DNA of 5,513 nucleotides from an uncultured Tannerella sp. (GTDB lineage Bacteria; Bacteroidota; Bacteroidia; Bacteroidales; Tannerellaceae), in contig CALHPT010000210.1 in assembly GCA_938036405.1 (NCBI GenBank), forward strand, positions 1 through 5,513, given 5' to 3'. Both the position numbers and the translations under genes were made by a program. The first letter of the stretch is position 1. Each line of letters opens with the position of its first letter. Below the pieces are notes generated by a model. That model made no database searches and was not told the origin of the DNA. It saw nothing but the letters and a program-made list of their open reading frames with translations. Below are positions 1 to 5,230 of this stretch, piece after piece.

Positions 1-1
1 C

Positions 2-199
2 GGCGCCTTTCACGAGGATTGCGTGAACCTGATCATGAAGGATCTGATCCAGCTCATGGATCCGAAGTACATCGAAGTGCGAGGATTGTTCACTCCGCGC
101 GGGGGCATCAGCATCCACCCTCTCTGCACCTACGGACGGCCGGGCACGAAGTACGAGGCGTTGGCCGAGCGTCGACTGTTCGACAGCGGAACGCTGTAA
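2..199 (+). CDS. queF: NADPH-dependent 7-cyano-7-deazaguanine reductase (preQ0 reductase), C-terminal part
   Basis: This is the last 65 codons of a gene that begins left of the window; the stop is TAA at 197-199. The product reduces the nitrile of preQ0 to the amine of preQ1 with NADPH, a cytosolic step of queuosine synthesis for tRNA position 34. Near the visible start is FHEDCVN; in the family the His-Glu pair of this motif lies in the substrate pocket (His96/Glu97 in the Bacillus enzyme). It is followed by the conserved LMDPKYIEV and FTPRGGISI stretches and a TYGRPGTKYE tail. The C-terminus fits the short, single-domain (YkvM-type) form of QueF. The catalytic Cys and Asp would lie upstream and cannot be checked. 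The gene converges on mscL. Family assignment is secure from these motifs; only the start is missing. Confidence 0.93.
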   Translation, partial: GAFHEDCVNLIMKDLIQLMDPKYIEVRGLFTPRGGISIHPLCTYGRPGTKYEALAERRLFDSGTL

Positions 200-370
200 G
201 GGGGCCGCTGGGTCAACAATGAGCCGGCATTTGACATACCGAGGGAGGACTCACACTCACGCTGCAGAGAGACTCCCGCGGTGGTGCCAAACTGTTGGTG
301 TGTTGGCCTCGATCATTTCTCGACGTGTAGCACGCTGCACTGTGCGCCTATCTGGTAACCTATATAAACG

Positions 371-407
371 AAGAAACCGGGAAGAGGATCCCGGTTTCTT
401 TCTTTGG
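371..407. terminator. Probable bidirectional intrinsic terminator between queF and mscL
   Basis: AAGAAACCGGGA at 371-382 and TCCCGGTTTCTT at 389-400 form a perfect 12-bp stem with a 6-nt loop. On the + strand it runs into a broken T-tract (TTTCTTTCTTT); on the - strand it lies 14 nt beyond the mscL stop and is also followed by T-rich sequence. Its place between two convergent genes fits shared termination. In the rest of the gap (200-370) I see no gene or clear element. Confidence 0.85.
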
Positions 408-414
408 TAAGTCT

Positions 415-828
415 TTACTTCTTCAACAAATCTCTGATCTCTGTCAGCAGCTGCACATCAGCAGGTGGTGCCTCGGGCGCTGCCGGGGCTTCCTCCTTCT
501 TCTTATTGAACTTATTGACGGCCTTGATCAGCATAAAAATAGCGAAGGCGATGATCAAGAAGTCGAAGACAACCTGGATGAAGTTGCCATAACGCCACGC
601 AACCTCTGGTGTGACCACGTTTTCACCATCCATCACGGCCTGTTTGAAGACAACCTTCAGGTCGGAGAAGTTCACACCTCCCATCAGCACACCAATAGGC
701 GGCATGAGGATGTCTTCCACAAACGAGGAAACGATCTTGCCGAAGGCTCCGCCGATTACAATACCTACAGCCATGTCGAGCACGTTGCCGCGCATGGCAA
801 ATTCCTTGAACTCTTTTATCAATCCCAT
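415..828 (-). CDS. mscL: Large-conductance mechanosensitive channel MscL
   Basis: The gene encodes 137 residues, close to the 136 of the E. coli protein. MscL is an inner-membrane homopentamer that opens a wide non-selective pore when membrane tension rises during osmotic downshock. The N-terminal amphipathic segment (GLIKEFKEFAMRGN, residues 2-15) is followed by pore-lining TM1 at about 17-45 with the family signature GGAFGKIVSS and DILMPPIG. A periplasmic loop spans about 46-77, TM2 about 78-103, then comes a basic KKK stretch, an Ala/Pro/Glu linker (112-124) and the C-terminal helix VQLLTEIRDLLKK that forms the cytoplasmic bundle. The ATG at 826-828 gives exactly the conserved N-terminus; no Shine-Dalgarno sequence precedes it, as is usual in Bacteroidota. 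It is transcribed alone, divergently from pyrB and convergently with queF. Confidence 0.97.
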   Translation of the reverse strand: MGLIKEFKEFAMRGNVLDMAVGIVIGGAFGKIVSSFVEDILMPPIGVLMGGVNFSDLKVVFKQAVMDGENVVTPEVAWRYGNFIQVVFDFLIIAFAIFMLIKAVNKFNKKKEEAPAAPEAPPADVQLLTEIRDLLKK

Positions 829-900
829 AAAATGATGTATAGTTTATTTGGTTTTCAACGCATTGGAACGGTCTGAATGAGCCGCCTCAAATTGTCGGGG

Positions 901-930
901 CAAAGATAGAGCGTTTTTATGCGGTGCAAA
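901..930 (-). promoter_or_regulatory. Bacteroidota-type sigma-70 promoter for mscL
   Basis: Read on the - strand, a -33 element TTTGCA (925-930) is followed after a near-standard gap by TATCTTTG (901-908), a perfect match to the Bacteroidota -7 consensus TAnnTTTG. Eighteen bases separate TTTG from the -7 box. Transcription should start a few bases further, near 893-896, leaving a leader of roughly 65-70 nt before the mscL ATG. The start site is inferred. Confidence 0.75.
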
Positions 931-961
931 AGCAGCATTTGAGCTGCATCTCCCGTCCGTC

Positions 962-1029
962 GTCGCTCGGCTAAAACACCATCGTCTTGCCCCGTCGTCC
1001 GACGTATATCGGAGCTAAATCCGAGCGAC
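962..1029. repeat. 9-bp inverted repeat with nested hairpin in the mscL-pyrB divergent region
   Basis: GTCGCTCGG (962-970) is exactly complementary to CCGAGCGAC (1021-1029). Between the arms lies a smaller dyad, TCCGA (998-1002) and TCGGA (1009-1013) around a 6-nt loop. The element lies between the -33 region of mscL and the -7 box of pyrB, upstream of both predicted starts, so if functional it is more likely a protein-binding DNA site than a leader RNA fold. The repeat is seen directly; any regulatory role is inference. Confidence 0.4.
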
Positions 1030-1074
1030 CTCGGTAAAAATGTGAAGCTGACTCAGGCCGCCGACCCCTTTTTC

Positions 1075-1082
1075 TACTTTTG
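1075..1082 (+). promoter_or_regulatory. -7 promoter box for pyrB and the downstream genes
   Basis: TACTTTTG is a perfect TAnnTTTG match and lies 23 nt before the pyrB ATG. No good TTTG -33 element is visible at the expected distance (around 1050-1056), so the promoter may be weak or need an activator. With a start near 1089 the leader would be only about 15-20 nt, too short for a leader peptide and attenuator. Confidence 0.6.
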
Positions 1083-1105
1083 CCGCACGAAAAAATACCC
1101 CTGTC

Positions 1106-2026
1106 ATGCTGAATAAAAGTTTAGTATCCATCGATCAATGTACGAAGGCAGACATTCTGCGCATCATCGGCAATGCCGCCCGGTTTGAAGCACGTCCGAA
1201 TCGCGACCTACTGCGGGGACGCATCGTAGCTACGCTCTTTTTCGAGCCATCGACCCGCACACGGCTCAGCTTTGAGACGTCGGTCAATAGGCTCGGCGGA
1301 CGCGTCATTGGCTTCCAAGATGCCTCTACGACCAGCTCCACCAAAGGCGAGACACTCAAAGACACCATCCTCATGGTCAGTAACTACGCGGACGTCATCG
1401 TGATGCGTCACTATTTGGAGGGGGCCGTGCGCTACGCCTCGGAGGTGACGGACGTACCCCTGATCAACGCTGGCGACGGCGCCAACCAACACCCCTCGCA
1501 GACGCTACTCGATCTCTACTCGATCCAGAAAACGCAAGGGAGGCTGGACAACTTGACCGTGACGATGGTGGGCGACCTGAAATATGGTCGTACGGTCCAC
1601 TCGCTGATCGTCGGCCTGTCGCACTTCAATCCGACGTTCCACTTCGTTGCGCCCCATGAGCTCTCTATGCCGGAGGAGCAGAAGCAGTTCTGTCGAGCAC
1701 ACAACATCACATTTCATGAGCACACCGTGTTCTCGGAGGAGATCATCAACCAGAGCGATATACTCTATATGACCCGTGTGCAACGGGAGCGCTTCACGGA
1801 TCTTATGGAATATGAGCGTGTAAAAAATGTCTACATCCTGCATCGCCGGATGCTCGACGGGTCGCGGGAGAACCTACGTGTGTTGCACCCGCTGCCACGC
1901 GTGAACGAGATCTCGTACGACGTGGACGATAGTCCCAAGGCCTACTACATTCAGCAGGCTCGCAACGGACTTTTTACCCGCGAAGCGATCATCTGCGATG
2001 TGCTCGGCATTGAAGTAGACGACTAA
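1106..2026 (+). CDS. pyrB: Aspartate carbamoyltransferase, catalytic subunit
   Basis: The 306-residue product (E. coli PyrB is about 310) joins carbamoyl phosphate and L-aspartate to give carbamoyl-aspartate, the committed step of pyrimidine synthesis in the cytosol. The carbamoyl-phosphate loop FFEPSTRTRLSFE has Ser49-Thr50-Arg51-Thr52; Lys80 in STKGETLKDT is the active-site lysine contributed to the neighbouring subunit. Arg101, the HPSQ motif (129-132), Arg162 in YGRTVHS, the aspartate-loop residues Arg224 and Gln226 in TRVQRER, and HPLPR (261-265) are all present, so the enzyme looks fully active. The ATG at 1106 gives the normal N-terminus. The gene is followed after 43 nt by pyrI, so the holoenzyme should be the class B form of two catalytic trimers and three regulatory dimers. 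It is probably the first gene of a five-gene unit. Confidence 0.98.
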   Translation: MLNKSLVSIDQCTKADILRIIGNAARFEARPNRDLLRGRIVATLFFEPSTRTRLSFETSVNRLGGRVIGFQDASTTSSTKGETLKDTILMVSNYADVIVMRHYLEGAVRYASEVTDVPLINAGDGANQHPSQTLLDLYSIQKTQGRLDNLTVTMVGDLKYGRTVHSLIVGLSHFNPTFHFVAPHELSMPEEQKQFCRAHNITFHEHTVFSEEIINQSDILYMTRVQRERFTDLMEYERVKNVYILHRRMLDGSRENLRVLHPLPRVNEISYDVDDSPKAYYIQQARNGLFTREAIICDVLGIEVDD

Positions 2027-2069
2027 CCCACCCTACCGCGCTTATACATATATCATATACATACGACCC

Positions 2070-2537
2070 ATGTCTGAACAGAAAAAAAGAACCGAACTGC
2101 AAGTGGCCGCCCTCGAGAATGGATCGGCCCTCGACCATATTCCATCGGAGCACCTTTTCAAGGTGGCGCAACTATTAGGTCTTGAACATATGGACCATCG
2201 CATCACGATCGGGAATAATCTAAAGAGCTCCAAGATGGGGCGCAAGGGCGTGATCAAGATCGCAGATAAGTTTTTTGAGGAGAACGAGATCAACCGCATC
2301 GCCGTAGTGGCGCCCAATGTGGTGCTGAACACGATCCGCGACTATGAAGTGGTGGAAAAACGTCGCGTGGAGCTGCCCGACGAGCTGACGGACATCATTC
2401 GTTGCAACAACCCGAAATGCATCACGAACAATGAACCGATGAAGTCGCGATTCTACGTCACCGACAAGGAGCAGGGCACCGTGCAGTGTCGCTACTGTGA
2501 GCGCAAGATTCGTCGCGACGAGATCGTACTGAAGTAG
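2070..2537 (+). CDS. pyrI: Aspartate carbamoyltransferase, regulatory subunit
   Basis: The 155-residue product binds PyrB and confers allosteric control by nucleotides (in E. coli ATP activates, CTP/UTP inhibit). The N-terminal allosteric domain (about 8-105) has the nucleotide-site pattern LDHIP (Asp22, His23), RITIGNNL, MGRKGVIKI (Lys63, matching E. coli Lys60) and DYEVVEK (Lys97, matching Lys94). The C-terminal domain has the four zinc cysteines in the usual spacing, C112-x4-C117 and C140-x2-C143, which hold the contact with the catalytic chain. No key residue is missing, so nucleotide feedback is expected, although whether ATP, CTP or UTP matters most cannot be read from the sequence. It follows pyrB by 43 nt of A/T-rich sequence and is followed after 7 nt by the beta-barrel gene. 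Confidence 0.97.
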   Translation: MSEQKKRTELQVAALENGSALDHIPSEHLFKVAQLLGLEHMDHRITIGNNLKSSKMGRKGVIKIADKFFEENEINRIAVVAPNVVLNTIRDYEVVEKRRVELPDELTDIIRCNNPKCITNNEPMKSRFYVTDKEQGTVQCRYCERKIRRDEIVLK

Positions 2538-2544
2538 CGGATTG

Positions 2545-3294
2545 ATGAACGGCGGACGAGGCCCACGACGCACAGTGCGGACCATACAGATGCTGCTCTG
2601 CGCCATGCTCTGCATGGCCGGAGCGCGCGCTCAGACGGCGGAGGTCGGTAACGACCGCCTGCGTCTGGGGGTGAAGGTGGGTCTGTCTGCCTTGCAGCCA
2701 AGTATCACGGCGGTGCGCCCGGGAGGCGCAGGGACAACCGTGAGCGATGTGGCGGTACACTCCCGTGTGGGATACACCGCCGAGGTATCGCTCCGCATCG
2801 GGATCCGGCGCGTCTTCCTGCAACCGTCCGTGGCGTGGGGCACATCGGAGAGCCGCATCGGGTTTAACCTGCTCTCGACATCCCCGGGCGCCCTGTCCGA
2901 GGCCTATTTCCCGCAACAGCTGACGCTGCACGAGCTTCGTCTGGAAGGCCCGCTCATGGTCGGGTGCCACATCGTGCAGCAGCGGCCCTTCGCACTGAGC
3001 CTCATGGGTGGGGTAAAAATGAAGTACAATTATCGTGTACGCCTTACGCCTGACACCCCCGAGACCTCTTTTGACTTCCGCGGTGATGATTCGCCGCGCC
3101 ATTGGTCAGTCTGCGCCGCACTGGAGGTGCGGATTGACCGCCTCACCGTCGATGTGGGCTATGAATACGGCATGCATAGCCAGCACTCCCACCTTGGCGC
3201 CTACACCTACGGCGCCGCGATGCCGCCCCCTGCCCCTATGCGCATCAGTCGACGCATGAGCGGACTCAGCCTGTCCTTAGGGGTGCTGTTTTAA
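2545..3294 (+). CDS. Putative outer-membrane beta-barrel protein of unknown function
   Basis: I do not recognise a named family member. The 249-residue product starts with a likely Sec signal peptide: basic n-region with Arg5, Arg8, Arg9 and Arg12, hydrophobic core about 14-26, and ARA|Q cleavage near residue 29/30. There is no lipobox (Leu precedes Cys23). The mature part consists of alternating polar/hydrophobic strands, e.g. LRLGVKVGLSAL (39-50), YTAEVSLRIGI (77-87), RVFLQPSVAWG (89-99), FALSLMGGVKMKYNYRVRL (149-167), LEVRIDRLTVDVGYEYGM (193-210), and it ends SGLSLSLGVLF with a terminal Phe, as expected of a BAM beta-signal. This resembles the small PorT-like/OMP_b-brl barrels common in Bacteroidota. 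The ATG at 2545 is preferred to TTG at 2542; a later ATG at 2590 would remove the basic n-region. It is 7 nt after pyrI and 8 nt before tcdA, so co-transcription is likely. Transport, assembly or structural roles are all possible. Confidence 0.72.
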   Translation: MNGGRGPRRTVRTIQMLLCAMLCMAGARAQTAEVGNDRLRLGVKVGLSALQPSITAVRPGGAGTTVSDVAVHSRVGYTAEVSLRIGIRRVFLQPSVAWGTSESRIGFNLLSTSPGALSEAYFPQQLTLHELRLEGPLMVGCHIVQQRPFALSLMGGVKMKYNYRVRLTPDTPETSFDFRGDDSPRHWSVCAALEVRIDRLTVDVGYEYGMHSQHSHLGAYTYGAAMPPPAPMRISRRMSGLSLSLGVLF

Positions 3295-3302
3295 GTACAT
3301 CT

Positions 3303-4085
3303 ATGAAAGAAGAAACTCCGTTTGACCGCACAGAGCTGCTAATCGGACGCGAGGCCATGCAACGGATGGAGCGCGCGCGCGTGATTCTGTTCGGAGTAGG
3401 CGGCGTGGGCAGCTGGTGCGCCGAGAGCTTAGTGCGCTCGGGCATCCGCCAGCTGACGCTGGTGGACTCCGATTGTGTGAGCCTAACCAACGTCAACCGT
3501 CAGCTGCCGGCCACGATGCGCACGGTAGGCCGCGTGAAGGTGGACGTCCTCAAGGAGCGCCTCACTGAGATCAACCCTGAGGCCGCGATTCAGGCCATAG
3601 CAGGTGTCTACAATGCTGACACCGTGGCGTCGTTTGGTCTGGAGCAATACGATTACATCATTGATGCCATCGATAGCCTCCAGGAAAAAGTGCACCTCAT
3701 CCGCACGGCTACGCGCATGCCGCAGGCCACCTTTTTCTCCAGCATGGGCGCCGCGCTCAAGGCCGATCCACAGCGAATCAGCGTGGCTAAATTCCGCCGC
3801 GTGACGGGCTGCCCACTGGCGGCTGCGCTGCGCCGTCGGCTGAAACAAGGCGAACCACCCGCGCGGGACTTCCTGTGCGTGTACAGCGATGAAGTGCTTG
3901 AAAACCGGGGGACACCGCCCGCCCCGTCCGACAGTGCCAACGCGACACAAACTTCTACGTGGGATGCCCGTAAGGCACGCATCAACGGAACATTGGCGCA
4001 CATCACGGCCATCTTCGGGTTCACACTCTCCGGCCTCGTTGTGCAAGACATCATCAACAAAACCTCTAACCTTCATGTGGGATAA
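3303..4085 (+). CDS. tcdA: tRNA threonylcarbamoyladenosine dehydratase (TcdA/CsdL, ThiF/E1-like)
   Basis: The 260-residue product belongs to the E1-like ThiF/MoeB fold and most resembles E. coli TcdA (268 residues), which uses ATP to cyclise t6A to ct6A at tRNA position 37. The nucleotide loop GVGGVGSW (31-38) follows the first beta strand; then come LVDSDCV with Asp55 and Asp57, TNVNRQ (62-67, Arg66 being the usual ATP contact), KVDVLKERLTEINPEA, and DAIDSLQEK (121-129). The C-terminal INGTLAHITAIFGFTLSG matches the end of the TcdA fold. No CxxC zinc pairs of MoeB/ThiF are seen, and no ubiquitin-like partner gene is nearby, both favouring TcdA. A low-complexity Thr/Pro/Ser/Ala stretch lies at about 204-219. 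It starts 8 nt after the beta-barrel gene, and its last 11 nt overlap the mscS start in another frame. Confidence 0.9.
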   Translation: MKEETPFDRTELLIGREAMQRMERARVILFGVGGVGSWCAESLVRSGIRQLTLVDSDCVSLTNVNRQLPATMRTVGRVKVDVLKERLTEINPEAAIQAIAGVYNADTVASFGLEQYDYIIDAIDSLQEKVHLIRTATRMPQATFFSSMGAALKADPQRISVAKFRRVTGCPLAAALRRRLKQGEPPARDFLCVYSDEVLENRGTPPAPSDSANATQTSTWDARKARINGTLAHITAIFGFTLSGLVVQDIINKTSNLHVG

Positions 4086-5142
4086 ACTCTATTACGGGAA
4101 TTCGCTCCGAGACTGGGGCATATCGCTGCTGATCATCGTCGGCGCACTGATTCTCAACAAACTCATTTCGATCATTAACCGGCGCGTGATCCGCCGCTTT
4201 ACGGCGCGCAGCAGTACGCGCATCGACGATTTGCTCTCCGAGGCACTCGAGCCGCCCATCCTGCTTGGCGTGATGCTATTCGCAGTATGGATCTCGCTGG
4301 GGAGACTGGATTTCGGAGCTAAGTTTCACAACTTGCTGTACACCGCGTATGAAGTGCTCGTCACGCTAAATATCACGTGGCTCTTCGCGCGTGTCTTCGC
4401 TCGCATGACCGAATTAATTTTCATCAAGAGCGACGGGTCGGCTGCGTCCAGATTGAACATCAATACGCATCTCATCCCGCTGATTAAGCGCGGCATATTA
4501 ATAGTCGTGTGGACTATCGGCATCATCACGGCCCTACATAACGTAGGGGTGACCGTCACGACATTGATGGGAACACTCGGCATCGGCGGTATGGCCTTCG
4601 CCCTGGCGTCGCAGGATACAATCAAGAACATTTTTGGTGGCATCACCATCTTCACGGACCAAACGTTTCAGATTGGTGACATTATCCGCATTGACGATAC
4701 GGAGGGGACTGTAGTAGACGTGGGCCTTCGCAGCACACGCCTTCGCACCTACGATCACCGGTTAGTGATCTTGCCCAACTCGAAGTTGATTGACGCCGTG
4801 GTGACGAATATCTCCTCCGAGCCCGGACGACGTATCGTCATTGATCTGGGGCTTACTTATGATACCTCGCCAGAGAAAATGCGCGAGGCGATGGACATCC
4901 TCGGCGGGGTGGCTGATCGCGTGGAAGGCGTGGAACCAGGCACCGTCACGACGGCCTTCCTTGCCTTTGCTGATTCATCGCTCAACATCCGACTCATTTA
5001 CTTCATCCGTAAATCAGCTGACATCTTCGAGACGCAGACAAAGGTCAACTTTGATATACTCTCGCGCTTCAATGCAGCCGGGCTTAACTTCGCCTTCCCC
5101 TCGCGTACATTGTACATTGAAAAGGGAGAAAATCCATCGTAA
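4075..5142 (+). CDS. MscS-family small-conductance mechanosensitive ion channel
   Basis: The 355-residue product should be an inner-membrane homoheptameric channel that releases solutes under membrane tension. Predicted membrane helices lie at about 13-33, 61-77, 87-108 and 135-156, followed by the pore helix at about 161-189 with the hallmark LGIGGMAFALASQDTIKNIFGG; Gln180, Asn185 and Gly189 match conserved MscS positions. The beta domain follows with FQIGDIIRID, GTVVDVGLRSTRLRTYDHRLVILPNS, then the alpha/beta cage to residue ~350. Five helices put the N-terminus outside and the cage in the cytoplasm, more like YnaI than the three-helix E. coli MscS. I chose ATG 4075 because translation from the upstream in-frame ATG 3889 would only add out-of-frame tcdA sequence. 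The start overlaps the tcdA stop by 11 nt, suggesting translational coupling. The paralogue class cannot be set, so no symbol is given. Confidence 0.93.
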   Translation: MWDKLYYGNSLRDWGISLLIIVGALILNKLISIINRRVIRRFTARSSTRIDDLLSEALEPPILLGVMLFAVWISLGRLDFGAKFHNLLYTAYEVLVTLNITWLFARVFARMTELIFIKSDGSAASRLNINTHLIPLIKRGILIVVWTIGIITALHNVGVTVTTLMGTLGIGGMAFALASQDTIKNIFGGITIFTDQTFQIGDIIRIDDTEGTVVDVGLRSTRLRTYDHRLVILPNSKLIDAVVTNISSEPGRRIVIDLGLTYDTSPEKMREAMDILGGVADRVEGVEPGTVTTAFLAFADSSLNIRLIYFIRKSADIFETQTKVNFDILSRFNAAGLNFAFPSRTLYIEKGENPS

Positions 5143-5180
5143 CCGTTTAGCCCATCCCGTTTATCCGCTGCATAAAAAAG

Positions 5181-5230
5181 AGAGGAAAGGTGGCATTCCG
5201 CGGGGATGCGATCTTTCCTCTTCTTATTTT
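5181..5230 (+). terminator. Intrinsic terminator after the pyrB-to-mscS gene cluster
   Basis: AGAGGAAAG (5181-5189) pairs with CTTTCCTCT (5213-5221), extended inward by a G-T and a T-A pair. After one G-G mismatch an inner stem of 5193-5199 with 5203-5209 closes on a 3-nt loop. The hairpin is followed by TTCTTATTTT. It begins 38 nt after the mscS stop and gives a clear end to the five-gene unit. An A-rich run precedes it, so some action on the other strand is possible. Confidence 0.88.

Noticed and set aside
219..410. 63-codon open frame on the + strand between queF and mscL
   Set aside because: It runs straight through the 371-400 terminator hairpin, has an Arg-rich composition unlike a real protein, and has no promoter or recognisable motif.
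404..835. Two short + strand open frames antisense to mscL (404-592 and 611-835)
   Set aside because: They mirror the mscL coding sequence and have no independent evidence.
932..947. GCAGC and GCTGC 5-bp hairpin next to the mscL -33 element
   Set aside because: The stem is only 5 bp with no T-tract and is common by chance in this composition.
2542..2544. TTG as the start of the beta-barrel gene
   Set aside because: An ATG follows at once at 2545 and there is no reason to prefer the rarer codon.
2458..3102. 214-codon open frame on the - strand over pyrI and the beta-barrel gene
   Set aside because: It opposes two well-supported genes. The translation is rich in His, Arg and Cys with no domain pattern, as expected for a shadow frame in G+C-rich DNA.
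3889..4074. Upstream in-frame ATG that would lengthen the MscS-type protein by 62 residues
   Set aside because: The extra residues are Pro/Arg/Ser-rich sequence from the tcdA region in the wrong frame, and the conserved N-terminus with TM1 begins naturally at ATG 4075.
3483..4076. 197-codon open frame on the - strand over tcdA
   Set aside because: Same reasoning: it is the complement of conserved TcdA motifs and shows no fold signature of its own.
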